Positions 33,112 to 42,400 of a stretch of DNA of 64,000 bases are shown here, in pieces. Source of the stretch: Frateuria sp. Soil773 (GTDB lineage Bacteria; Pseudomonadota; Gammaproteobacteria; Xanthomonadales; Rhodanobacteraceae); contig NZ_LMSL01000005.1 of NCBI RefSeq assembly GCF_001428405.1, forward strand, positions 43,994 through 107,993. The letters are read 5' to 3'. The position numbers and the translations under genes were made by a program. The notes beneath the pieces were generated by a model. It was not told the DNA's origin, did not search any database, and was given only the letters and a program-made list of their open reading frames with translations. Positions within the stretch are counted from its first letter, which is position 1, and each line of letters starts with the position of its first letter.

Positions 33112-33152
33112 TTGACGGAGGCGGACGGCGCAATCCATACTCAAGCGTATGG
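33112..33152 (+). promoter_or_regulatory. Promoter and putative TetR operator before hydrolase-fadE
   Basis: TTGACG (33112-33117) and CATACT (33137-33142) form a promoter with a 19-base spacer. The perfect inverted repeat CCATAC-TCAAGC-GTATGG (33135-33140 and 33147-33152) covers the -10 box and the ATG at 33149. Initiation seven bases after the -10 would give a leaderless mRNA. Confidence 0.5.
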
Positions 33153-34078
33153 TATCCTCGACATCCGCCAGTGCCTCCCTGGAAACGTATGCCCATGCCG
33201 CGGCCGACGGCCTGCCGCTGGCCGTCGAACTGCGCGGGCCGCAAGGTTCGCCCACGCTGCTGTTCGCGCACGGCTTCGGCCAGACCCGCGGCGCCTGGAG
33301 CGCTTGCGCCGCGGCGATGGCGGCGCGCGGCTGCCGCTGCGTGAGCTTCGACAGCCGCGGCCATGGCGAGAGCGGGCGCGTGCCCGGCGGCGGGTACCAC
33401 ATCGAACAGTTCGCCGGCGACCTGCTGCAACTGGCCCAGGCCCAGCCCGAGCCGCCGATCCTGGTGGGTGCCTCGATGGGCGGCCTGCTCGGCCTGGCGG
33501 TGGCGGGCGAGACGCGGCCGGCGCCGTTCCGCGCGATGGTGCTGGTCGACATCACGCCGCGCTGGGAGACGGCCGGGGTGGAGCGCATCCTCGCCTTCAT
33601 GCAGGCGCATCCGGACGGTTTCGCCGACTATGCCGAGGCCGCCGAGCGGATCGCCGCCTACCTCCCGCAGCGGCGCGAGCGCAAGCGCGAGGAGCAACTG
33701 CGCCCGTTGCTGCGCGAAGGCGCCGACGGCCGCCTGCGCTGGCACTGGGACCCGGCCCTGCTCGGCGGCGTGGTGAGCGAGAGCGAGCGCTACCAGCCGC
33801 GCCTGCTCGCCGCCGCCGCCAAGGTGGACGTGCCGGTGCTGCTGCTTTCCGGCGAGCGCAGCGACGTGGTCTCGCAGGCCACGGTCAATGAGTTCCTGGC
33901 GCTGGTGCCGCATGCGCGCCACGTCGAGGTCGCGGGCGCCACGCACATGCTGGCGGGCGATGCGAACGACGCGTTCACGCGCGAGATCGCAGCGTTCGTC
34001 GGGTCGCTGGGCCTGGGATCGCCAGGACTGGCCCGCTCCAACCATGCCGGCGTCCCGCAGGACGCCGGTGTCGTGTAA
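33149..34078 (+). CDS. Alpha/beta-hydrolase
   Basis: The 309-residue alpha/beta-hydrolase fold protein has LLFAHGFGQTRGAW (oxyanion HG), FDSRGHGES, the nucleophile elbow VGASMGG, a late Asp in LLSGERSDVV and the catalytic His in VEVAGATHMLAG. It resembles non-haem haloperoxidase/esterase-like members, but the substrate is unknown. The only plausible start is ATG 33149, which has no Shine-Dalgarno and sits inside the inverted repeat described separately, suggesting a leaderless message. It is followed after 18 bases by fadE, so a role in lipid or acyl-ester metabolism is plausible. Confidence 0.87.
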   Translation: MVSSTSASASLETYAHAAADGLPLAVELRGPQGSPTLLFAHGFGQTRGAWSACAAAMAARGCRCVSFDSRGHGESGRVPGGGYHIEQFAGDLLQLAQAQPEPPILVGASMGGLLGLAVAGETRPAPFRAMVLVDITPRWETAGVERILAFMQAHPDGFADYAEAAERIAAYLPQRRERKREEQLRPLLREGADGRLRWHWDPALLGGVVSESERYQPRLLAAAAKVDVPVLLLSGERSDVVSQATVNEFLALVPHARHVEVAGATHMLAGDANDAFTREIAAFVGSLGLGSPGLARSNHAGVPQDAGVV

Positions 34079-34096
34079 CCGCAACGAGGTGTCGAG

Positions 34097-36565
34097 ATGT
34101 CCGTACTGCTGACCCTGCTGGCCGCGCTGATCGCGAGCGGCGCCTGTGCCTACCACCGCACCAGCCTGCGTACCTGGGCGATCGCGACGGTGGCGGCCAC
34201 CCTGGTGGTGGGCCTGCTCGCGCATGCGCCGGTGACGATGGCGATCCTGCTGGTGATCGAGCTGGCCGTCGCGGTGCCGCTGCTGCTGGTGGACTTCCGC
34301 CGCAGGCAGATCAGCGCGCCGCTGCTCAAACTGTTCGCCAAGGTGACGCCGAAGCTGTCCGACACCGAGCAGACCGCGCTGGAGGCCGGCACGGTCGGCT
34401 TCGAGGGCGAGCTGTTCTCCGGCAAGCCGGACTGGCACGAACTGCTGAAGCAGCCCAGGCCCGAGCTGAGCGTGGAGGAGCAGGCCTTCCTCGACGGTCC
34501 GGTGGAAGAGCTCTGCGCGATGATCGACGACTGGCAGATCACCCACGAGCTGGCCGACCTGCCGCCGGCCGTGTGGGAGTTCGTCAAGAAGAACAGGTTC
34601 TTCGGCATGATCATCCCGAAGCAGTACGGCGGCCTGCAGTTCTCCGCGCTGGCGCATTCGGCGGTGCTGCAGAAGCTGTCCACGGTGTCGGCCACCCTGT
34701 CCTCCACCGTCGCCGTGCCCAATTCGCTCGGCCCGGCCGAGCTGCTGCTGCACTACGGCAGCGACGAGCAGAAGAACCACTACCTGCCGCGCCTGGCGGT
34801 GGGCGAGGAGATCCCCTGCTTCGCGCTCACCGGCCCGTACGCCGGTTCCGACGCCACTTCGATCCCGGACTACGGCATCGTCTGCAAGCAGGTGGTGGAC
34901 GGCGTGGAGACGCTGGGCATCCGGCTCACCTTCGACAAGCGCTACATCACCCTGGCGCCGATCGCCACCGTGGTCGGCCTGGCCTTCCGCATGTACGACC
35001 CGGAGCACCTGCTGGGCGACAAGGACGACCTGGGCATCACCCTGGCCCTGCTGCCGCGCTCCACGCCGGGGCTGGAGATCGGGCGCCGCCATTTCCCGCT
35101 CAACATCCCGTTCCAGAACGGCCCGATCCACGGCAAGGACGTGTTCGCGCCGCTGTCCACGCTGATCGGCGGGCCGCAGATGGCCGGCCACGGCTGGCGC
35201 ATGCTGGTGGAGTGCCTGTCGGTGGGCCGCGCGATCTCGCTGCCTTCCAACGCCACCGGCGCGATGCGCGGCTCGGCCGCGGCGACCGGCGCGTACGCGC
35301 GCATGCGCAAGCAGTTCGGCCTGGCGATCGCCCGCTTCGAGGGCGTCGAGGAGGCGCTGGCACGCATCGGCGGGCTCACCTACGCCACCGCCGCGCTGTC
35401 GCGCGCCACCGCGGCCGCGGTGGACCGCGGCGAGAAGCCGTCGGTGCCGTCGGCCATCGCCAAGTACCACGCCACCGAATGGGCGCGCCAGGTCGCCAGC
35501 GACACCATGGACGTGCACGGCGGCAAGGCGGTGCAGCTCGGCCCGAAGAACTACGCCGGGCGCGGCTGGTCTAGCGTGCCGATCGCGATCACGGTGGAAG
35601 GCGCCAACATCATGACGCGCAGCCTGATGATCTTCGGCCAGGGCGCGATCCGCTGCCATCCCTACGTGCTGAAGGAAATGCAGGCGCTGTCCATCGCCGA
35701 CTACGGCGAGCGGCTGAAGAGCTTCGACCGCGCGTTGTTCGGCCACATCGGCTTCGGCTTCTCCAACGCGGTGCGCAGCTTCGCCATGGGCGTGTCCGGC
35801 TCGCGCCTCGGCGACAGCGCGGGCGACGCCTACACGCGCCGCTACTACCGCAAGCTCAACCGCTACTCCGCCGCGCTGGCGCTGTGCGCCGACGTGTTCA
35901 TGGGCGTGCTCGGCGGCAAGCTGAAGTTCAAGGAGAAGCTGTCCGCGCGCCTCGGCGACGTGCTCAGCTACCTGTACATCGCCAGCAGCATGCTCAAGCG
36001 CTACGAGGACACCGGCCGCCCCGAGGCGGACCGCCCGTTCCTCGCCTGGGGCTTCCACGAGTGCATGTGGCTGACCCAGAACGCGCTGGACGGCGCGATC
36101 CGCAACTTCCCGGTGCGCCCGGTGGCGTGGCTGCTGCGCGCGCTGGTGTTCCCATTCGGCCGTCGCGAGGTGCCGCCGTCGGACCGCCTGGGCCGCCGCG
36201 TCGCCGCGCTGCTCACCGCGCCGAACGAGGCGCGCGCGCGCCTCACCGAATGGGTCTACCTGACCCCGTCGGCGAACAACACGGTGGGCCGCATGAACGC
36301 GCTGCTGCCTGACGTGATCGCCGCCGAGCCGGTCGAGCGCAAGTTCGGCAAGGCGCAGAAGGCCGGCCAGTTCAAGGCGCACGACTACCTCGGCCAACTC
36401 GGCGAGGCCGTGCAGGCGGGGGTGATCAGCCAGGCCGAGTTCGACCTGCTCGAGCGCGTGCGCAAGGGCGTGTTCGAGTTCATCTCGGTGGACGATTTCG
36501 ACCCGTCCGAACTGGGCGCGGCGAGCGCCCGCGACGGCAAGGGCAAGCTCGCCGACGCGGCATAG
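34097..36565 (+). CDS. fadE: Acyl-CoA dehydrogenase FadE
   Basis: This is the long proteobacterial FadE-type acyl-CoA dehydrogenase, 822 residues, which starts beta-oxidation and passes electrons to ETF. Two N-terminal membrane helices (about residues 1-65) precede the catalytic domain, which has FFGMIIPKQYGGLQFSALAHS, CFALTGPYAGSDATS, MLVECLSVGRAISLPS, FGLAIARFEGVEEALARIGG and the C-terminal DMDVHGGKAVQLGP-like region. GAGG precedes ATG 34097. It lies 18 bases downstream of the hydrolase under likely TetR control. etfBA and ETF-QO at 5-11 kb are its expected electron acceptors. Confidence 0.96.
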   Translation: MSVLLTLLAALIASGACAYHRTSLRTWAIATVAATLVVGLLAHAPVTMAILLVIELAVAVPLLLVDFRRRQISAPLLKLFAKVTPKLSDTEQTALEAGTVGFEGELFSGKPDWHELLKQPRPELSVEEQAFLDGPVEELCAMIDDWQITHELADLPPAVWEFVKKNRFFGMIIPKQYGGLQFSALAHSAVLQKLSTVSATLSSTVAVPNSLGPAELLLHYGSDEQKNHYLPRLAVGEEIPCFALTGPYAGSDATSIPDYGIVCKQVVDGVETLGIRLTFDKRYITLAPIATVVGLAFRMYDPEHLLGDKDDLGITLALLPRSTPGLEIGRRHFPLNIPFQNGPIHGKDVFAPLSTLIGGPQMAGHGWRMLVECLSVGRAISLPSNATGAMRGSAAATGAYARMRKQFGLAIARFEGVEEALARIGGLTYATAALSRATAAAVDRGEKPSVPSAIAKYHATEWARQVASDTMDVHGGKAVQLGPKNYAGRGWSSVPIAITVEGANIMTRSLMIFGQGAIRCHPYVLKEMQALSIADYGERLKSFDRALFGHIGFGFSNAVRSFAMGVSGSRLGDSAGDAYTRRYYRKLNRYSAALALCADVFMGVLGGKLKFKEKLSARLGDVLSYLYIASSMLKRYEDTGRPEADRPFLAWGFHECMWLTQNALDGAIRNFPVRPVAWLLRALVFPFGRREVPPSDRLGRRVAALLTAPNEARARLTEWVYLTPSANNTVGRMNALLPDVIAAEPVERKFGKAQKAGQFKAHDYLGQLGEAVQAGVISQAEFDLLERVRKGVFEFISVDDFDPSELGAASARDGKGKLADAA

Positions 36566-36573
36566 GGCCGGCC

Positions 36574-36954
36574 ATGGACGGCGAGACCCTGGTCCTGCTG
36601 GGCGGCGTGCACAGCCTGGGTTTCGCCGTTTTCCACATGGCGTTCTGGAAGCTGTTCGATTGGCCGCGGGCGCTGGCCTCGACCAGCGTGGCGACCCGCG
36701 CGGTGGCGCAGATCCTCAATCTTCGCCTGATCTACGTGTTCCTCGGCATGGCGGCGCTGTGCTTCTGCCTGTCCGGCGAGCTGCTGGGCACGCGGCTCGG
36801 CCACGCGCTGCTGGCCGGCATGTCGCTGTTCTGGGTCGGCCGCACCGTCGAGCAGTTCGTGTTCCTGCGCTACAACAAGGTTCTTGTCCACGTCCTGACC
36901 GTGCTGTTCGTTATCGGTGCGTTGCTGTTCGCCGCACCGCTGCTGCGGACCTGA
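36574..36954 (+). CDS. Small polytopic membrane protein of unknown function
   Basis: This 126-residue protein has about four hydrophobic helices: LVLLGGVHSLGFAVFHMAFW, LIYVFLGMAALCFCLSG, LLAGMSLFWVGRTVEQFVF and VLTVLFVIGALLFAAPLL. The pattern HSLGFAVFH..FW plus ILNLRLIYVFL recurs in small uncharacterised membrane proteins. It starts eight bases after the fadE stop, so it is probably co-transcribed with fadE. I see no catalytic motif and do not assign a function. Confidence 0.75.
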   Translation: MDGETLVLLGGVHSLGFAVFHMAFWKLFDWPRALASTSVATRAVAQILNLRLIYVFLGMAALCFCLSGELLGTRLGHALLAGMSLFWVGRTVEQFVFLRYNKVLVHVLTVLFVIGALLFAAPLLRT

Positions 36955-37039
36955 AGCGGGGCGGCAGGGGCTGGCAGCGACGGATGCGACAAGTTTCCGC
37001 CGGCAGCGTCGCGGGCCGCATCGGCCGGTGTCCGGACCT

Positions 37040-38056
37040 TCAGGTAGGCGTGTCGGGCGCGTCGATGGTCAGCACGCAGCGGTTCTTGCCGGCGTTCTTG
37101 GCCTGGTACAGCGCGCGGTCGGCGGCCTGGATCAACTGCTCGTCGCTCTGCGCGTCGCCGCTCCACAGCGCGATGCCGATGCTGGCGCTGATCCGCGCCA
37201 CGAAATCGCCCTGGCGGCTGTCCAGCGGGTAGGGCAGCGCGAGCATGTCGCACAGGTGCTGGCAGCGTTCCAGCAGCGCCGGCACTTCCACGATGTCTTC
37301 CAGGATCAGCGCGAACTCGTCGCCGCCCAGGCGGGCGACCGTGTCGTTGGCGCGCACGTGGCTGCGCAGCCGGGCGGCGATCGACTGCAGCAGCGCGTCG
37401 CCGGCGGGATGGCCGTAGTTGTCGTTGACCGCCTTGAAGCCGTCGATGTCGAGCAGGGCCAGCGCGAAGCCGTTGTCGCGGCGCGGCGCGCGCTGCATCG
37501 CGCCGTGCAGGCGGTCGTGGAACAGCGCGCGGTTGGGCAGGCCGGTGAGCATGTCGTGGGTGGCCTGGTGGCGCACCTGCGCCTCGATGCGCTCGCGTTC
37601 GGCGATCTCCTCCTGCAACTGGCGGTTGCGCCGGGACAGTTCGCCGAGCGCCTGCTGCAGTTGCATGCGCGCGTTGTAGAGGTCGAGGAACACGCGCACC
37701 TTCGACTGCAAAATGGTGTCGTTGACCGGCTTGGCGATGTAGTCGACCGCGCCGGAACGGTAGCCCTTGAGCCGGTTGAGGTCGTCCGCGTAGGCGGCGG
37801 TGACGAAGATGATCGGGGTGTCGCGCAATTGCTCGGCCTCGCCCAGCAGGGTGGCGACCTCGAAGCCGTCCATGTCCGGCATGTTCACGTCGAGCAGGAT
37901 CAGCGCGAACTGGTGGTCCAGGCACAGCGCCAGCGCCTCGTTGCCGCTGGCGGCCTCGACGAGTTCGGCGCCGGCGTCCACCAGCAGGCGGCGCATCGCG
38001 ACGAGGTTGGCGCGGGTGTCGTCGACGATCAGGATTTTCGGGAGCGCTTCGTTCAT
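37040..38056 (-). CDS. Response regulator with GGDEF output (diguanylate cyclase)
   Basis: The product has 338 residues: a receiver domain (about 5-125) with phospho-acceptor Asp in LILLDVNMPDMDGFEVA and the Lys in VDYIAKPVND, a coiled linker (about 130-165), and a GGDEF domain (about 170-330). The signature RLGGDEFALIL is intact, so it should make cyclic-di-GMP when phosphorylated. The ATG overlaps the cheB stop (ATGA). It is the last gene of the hybrid kinase-cheR-cheB operon, so that kinase is its likely phosphodonor. The protein links this chemosensory-like system to second-messenger signalling. Confidence 0.94.
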   Translation of the reverse strand: MNEALPKILIVDDTRANLVAMRRLLVDAGAELVEAASGNEALALCLDHQFALILLDVNMPDMDGFEVATLLGEAEQLRDTPIIFVTAAYADDLNRLKGYRSGAVDYIAKPVNDTILQSKVRVFLDLYNARMQLQQALGELSRRNRQLQEEIAERERIEAQVRHQATHDMLTGLPNRALFHDRLHGAMQRAPRRDNGFALALLDIDGFKAVNDNYGHPAGDALLQSIAARLRSHVRANDTVARLGGDEFALILEDIVEVPALLERCQHLCDMLALPYPLDSRQGDFVARISASIGIALWSGDAQSDEQLIQAADRALYQAKNAGKNRCVLTIDAPDTPT

Positions 38057-38622
38057 GGCAGGCACAGGCGGTTGAGCAGGGGCGCGATCGCTTCGAGCGT
38101 CACGCAGTGGTCGGCGCCGGCCCGGTCAAGCGCGGCCTGCGGCATGGCCGGCGCCTCGGCATCGGACGGCGACTGCACCACCGCGCAGCCGCCGAGCCGG
38201 CGCAACTGGCGCAGGCCGTCGGCGCCGTCGGCGTTGGCGCCGGTGAGCACCACGCCGACCAGCGCATCGCGCCAGACTTCTGCGGCCGACGTGAACAGCA
38301 CGTCGATCGACGGGCGGGCGTGGCACACGCGCGGGTCGACCGACAGCGCGAAATGGCGGTCGGCCTCGACCAGCAGATGGTAGCCGGACGGTGCCAGTTG
38401 CACGGCGCCGCCGCGCACCGGCTGCCGCTCGAGCGCCTCGAACACCGGCAGCGGGCAGGCGCGCCCGAGCAGTTCGCACAACAGCTCGACGCTGTCCGAT
38501 CCGCTGTGGCAGCAGACCAGCACCGCCTGCGGCAGTGCCGGGTCGAGGCCGCCGAGCAGGATCTTCAGGGCATCCAGCCCGCCGGCCGAACAGCCGACCA
38601 CGACAGCCTGCGGCGCCGTCAT
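38053..38622 (-). CDS. cheB: CheB-type methylesterase domain protein
   Basis: This 189-residue protein has only the CheB C-terminal methylesterase domain and no receiver domain. It shows VVVGCSAGGLDAL (the Ser-containing loop), VLVCCHSGSDSVELL where typical CheB has a catalytic His in HMP, LAPSGYHLLVEADRHFAL, RPSIDVLFTSAAEVW and the catalytic Asp region VLTGANADGADGLRQL. It would demethylate or deamidate glutamates on a sensor protein. Its ATG overlaps the cheR stop, and its stop overlaps the next gene. No methyl-accepting chemotaxis protein is nearby, so the target may be the hybrid kinase itself or another receptor. Confidence 0.9.
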   Translation of the reverse strand: MTAPQAVVVGCSAGGLDALKILLGGLDPALPQAVLVCCHSGSDSVELLCELLGRACPLPVFEALERQPVRGGAVQLAPSGYHLLVEADRHFALSVDPRVCHARPSIDVLFTSAAEVWRDALVGVVLTGANADGADGLRQLRRLGGCAVVQSPSDAEAPAMPQAALDRAGADHCVTLEAIAPLLNRLCLP

Positions 38623-39488
38623 GGCCGCCTCCACTCGCCGCCGGTCCGCCGGTAGATGCGCCGGGCCGCGTCGACCGGCGCGAAGTCGGTCGACGCGGCG
38701 GCGGCATCGATGCTCTCGCGCAGGCCGAGGCAGAGGAAGCCGCCGCGCACCAGGCTGTCGTGGAACAGTTGCAGGCAGTGGTCCTGCAAGGGGTTGGAGA
38801 AATAGATCAGCACGTTGCGGCACAGCACCAGGTGCGCCTCGCAGAACACCCGGTCGGAAACCAGGTTGTGCTGGGCGAAGGTGACGTGGCGGCGCAGCCG
38901 CTGGTCGAGCTTGAGCAGGCCGTAGCGCGCGCTGTAGTAGTCGGCCAGCGAGCGGCTGCCGCCGGCGGCCTGGTAGTTGCGCGACCACTGCTGCGCCTCG
39001 CGCACCGGGAAGATGCCTTCGCGCGCGTGCTGCAGCGCGCGCGTGCTGAGGTCGGTGGCGAAGATCTGGCTGCGCTCGTACAGGCCGGCCTCCTCCAGCA
39101 GGATCGCCAGCGAGTAGACCTCCTCGCCGTGCGCGCAGCCGGCCTGCCAGATGTTGATCTGCGGGTAGGAGGCCAGCACCGGCAGCACCTGCTCGCGCAG
39201 CACACGGAACACGGCCGGGTCGCGGAACATGTCCGACACCGGCACCGACAGCCCTTCCAGCAGCTTCGGCAGCAGCCCCGCGTCGTGCAGCGCGCGGCCG
39301 GTCAGCGCGCTGATCGTGCCGCAGTCCAGTTGCGTGGCGAGCTGGCGCACGCGGCGCTTCAGCGAGGCCGGCGCGTACTGGCTGAAGTCGTAGCCGTGCC
39401 GGCGCTGCATGGCGCGCACGAACAGTTCCAGCTCGATCTCCTCGATGCCCGGGTCGGCTGCGGCCGGTTCGGTCGCCTCGTGGCTCAT
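38619..39488 (-). CDS. cheR: CheR-type protein-glutamate methyltransferase
   Basis: This is a 289-residue SAM-dependent methyltransferase of the CheR family. It has an N-terminal helical part (YDFSQYAPASLKRRVRQLATQL), the GLSVPVSDMFRDPAVFRVLREQVLP segment, the SAM motif NIWQAGCAHGEEVYSLAILLEE, ATDLSTRALQHAREG, and CRNVLIYFSNPLQDHCLQLFHDSL near the C-terminus. It lies seven bases after the hybrid kinase and overlaps cheB. In canonical systems CheR adds methyl groups to receptor glutamates for adaptation; here it belongs to a kinase-CheR-CheB-cyclase operon without a receptor. Confidence 0.95.
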   Translation of the reverse strand: MSHEATEPAAADPGIEEIELELFVRAMQRRHGYDFSQYAPASLKRRVRQLATQLDCGTISALTGRALHDAGLLPKLLEGLSVPVSDMFRDPAVFRVLREQVLPVLASYPQINIWQAGCAHGEEVYSLAILLEEAGLYERSQIFATDLSTRALQHAREGIFPVREAQQWSRNYQAAGGSRSLADYYSARYGLLKLDQRLRRHVTFAQHNLVSDRVFCEAHLVLCRNVLIYFSNPLQDHCLQLFHDSLVRGGFLCLGLRESIDAAAASTDFAPVDAARRIYRRTGGEWRRP

Positions 39489-39495
39489 GGCGGGC

Positions 39496-42400
39496 TCATC
39501 GGCGCAGCCAGACGCGGATCATCGACGCCAGCTTGTCGATGTCGACCGGCTTGGACAGGTAGTCGCTGGCGCCCGCCTCCAGGCATTTCTCGCGGTCGCC
39601 GCGCATCGCCTTGGCGGTCAGCGCGATGATCGGCAACTGGGCGTGCGCGGGCTGGGCGCGGATCGCGCGGATCGTCTCGTAGCCGTCCATGCCCGGCATC
39701 ATGATGTCCATCAGCACCAGTTCCAGCGCGGCGTCCTCGGCCAGCATGGCCAGTGCCTTGTGGCCGTCCTGCGCCAGGCTCACCTGCAGCCCCCAGTCGC
39801 GCAGCACCTTGGACAGCGCAAACAGGTTGCGCATGTCGTCGTCCACCAGCAGCAGCCTGTGCCCCTGCAACTCGTCGTGCGCGCCGGGCGACGCCTGCAG
39901 GCGCGGCGCGGTGGGCCGGATGCTGTGCAGGAACAGGCTCACCTCGTCCAGCAGGCGGTCGGGCGAACGGGCGCCCTTGATCACGATGCTGTCGGTGTAC
40001 TGGCGGATCTTCAGGTTTTCCTCGCGGCTCAGCTCGCGCCCGGAATAGACCACCACCGGCGGGATGCTGCCGCCGTCGGCCAGTTGCTCCAGCAGTTCCA
40101 GGCCGGACATGCCGGGCAGGCCCAGGTCGAGCACGATGCAGTCGTAGCCGGTGCGGCCGATCTGCTGCAGCGCCTGTTCGGCCGAGCCGGCCTCGTCGAT
40201 CGCCACGTCGTCGCCCTGGTCGAGCAGGGCGCGCACCGCGCGGCGCGCGGCGGCATCGTCGTCCACCACCAGCAGGCGTCGGGTGCGGCCGGCGGCGAAG
40301 TGCAGCAGCCGCTCGAACGCCTCGTCGATCGCCTCGCGGCTGACCGGCTTGGTCAGGAAGCCCACCGCGCCCAGCTCGCGGCCGCGGCCGGCGTCGTCGT
40401 TGGCGGAGAGGAAGTGCACCGGGATGTGCCGGGTCGCCGGGTCGGACTTCAGCCGGTCGATCACCGCCCAGCCGTCGATGCCGGGCAGCATCACGTCGAG
40501 CAGGATGCCGAGCGGCCGGTAGCGCCGCGCCAGCGCCAGCCCGTTCTCGCCGTTCGCCGCGAGCAGGACGCGATGGCCCTTCTGGCGCACCATGTCGGCC
40601 AGGATGCGGGCGAAGGCCGGGTCGTCCTCGACGATCAGGATGGCGGTGTCGCCGGCGCCGATCCGCTCGCGGTCGTCCGACTGGTCGCCCGGCAGCAGGG
40701 CGGGCGCGACGACGGGGCGCGGGGCAGGGATCGCGGTCGTGGTCGCGGCGCCGTTCTCGGCGACGGCGGGACGCTCGGGCAGCAGCAGGGTGAATTCGCT
40801 GCCGCGGCCGCTTTCGCTGCGCAGCACGATGTCGCCGCCGAGCAGCTCGGCCATCCGCCGCGAGATGCTCAGGCCCAGGCCGGTGCCGCCGAACTGCCGG
40901 CTGGTGCTGGCGTCGACCTGCTCGAAGGCGTTGAAGACGCGCTCAAGCTTGTCGGCCGGGATGCCGATGCCGCTGTCGCGCACGCAGATCGCCAGCAGCG
41001 GCCGCCCGAGCAGGCGCTCGGGCAACGGCAGATCGCCGGCGGGGCGGCCGATGGTCACCTCCACCGAGCCGTGCAGGGTGAACTTGAATGCGTTGCCGAG
41101 CAGGTTGTTGACGATCTGCTCGAGCCGCACCGGGTCGGTGCGGATCCGCTCCGGCAGCCCGGGGGCGGCCGTCACGCGGTATTCCAGCCGCTTGTCGCGC
41201 GCGACGTGGTCGAAGTTGCGGCGCAGGCTGCGGGCGAGGTCCTCCAGCGGGTAGTCGTGCAGCGACAGCTCCATCTTGCCGGCCTCGATCTTGGACAGGT
41301 CGAGGATGTCGTTGATCAACCGCAGCAGGCTGCTGCCGGCATCGTGGATGATCCGCGCCGACTCGACCTGGTCGCCGTCGAGGTTGCCTTCGCGGTTCTC
41401 CGCCAGGCTGCGCGAGAGGATCAGCAGGCTGTTCAGCGGTGTGCGCAGCTCGTGCGACATGTTGGCGAGGAACTCGCTCTTGTACTGGCTGGCGCGGGCC
41501 AGCTCCTGGGCCTTTTCCTCGGTGTCGCGCTGCAGTTCCTGCAAGGTCTGCTTCTGCTCGTGCAGGGTGTCGGTCTTCAGCCGCAGTTCCTCGTTGGAGG
41601 CCTGCAACTCCTCGGCCTGCACGCGCAGTTCCTCTTCCGAGGCGAGCAGGCGCTGCGACTGCTCCTCCAGCTCCAGGGTCTTGTCCTGCAGGGTCTGGTT
41701 GCTCTGGCGCAAGGCTTCCTGCTGCTGGCGCAGGGTGATGCTGCTCAGGCGCAGTTCGTCGGCCTGCTCGCGGGTCTGTTCGAGCAGGTCCTGCGTGTTG
41801 ACGGCGCGGTTGAGGTTTTCCAGGGTCAGCGCCACCAGCGGCATCAGCTCGTCGAGCAGTTGCCGCTGCAGCGGCGACAGCGGCCGGAAGCCGGCCAGCT
41901 CCAGCACGCCCAGCAACTGGTCGCGCAGCAGTAGCGGCAGGATCGTGATGCTGCGCGGCAGCGCCTCGCCGCTGCCCGATTCGATATGCAGATAGTCGTC
42001 CGGCACCTGGTCGAGCAGGATCGGCTGGCGCGACTGCGCGCACTGGCCGACCAGCCCTTCGCCCGGCACGTAGCGTTCCGCCGCGTGGCGGCCCAGGCGC
42101 AGGCCGTAGCTGCCGAGCAGGTCGAGCCGCTGGCTCGCCGCGTCGTAGCCGTAGAACATGCCCACCCCGGCCTGCAGCAGCGGCATCAGGGAGGCGGTCA
42201 GCCGCTCGGCGAATTCGCGGTGGCTGGTGGCCTGCTGCAACTGCTGCGAGAACGCGGTGAGCTGGCCCTTCAGCCAGGAGCGCTCGCGCGTCTCGATCGC
42301 CATCTGCTTGAACACCTGCAGCGCGCGGGCGATCTCGCCGATCTCGTCGCGCCGTTCCAGCCCGCGCACCTCGATGGCGTGGTCGTGGGCGGCCAGCCGG

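Noticed and set aside
32276..36397. Minus-strand open frame of 1373 codons across TetR, hydrolase and fadE
   Set aside because: It runs antisense through fadE and the hydrolase, which have clear motifs, and its composition is that of a shadow frame.
39409..41934. Plus-strand 841-codon frame opposite the hybrid kinase
   Set aside because: Shadow of the kinase coding strand, with repetitive Gln/Arg/Val composition and no motif.
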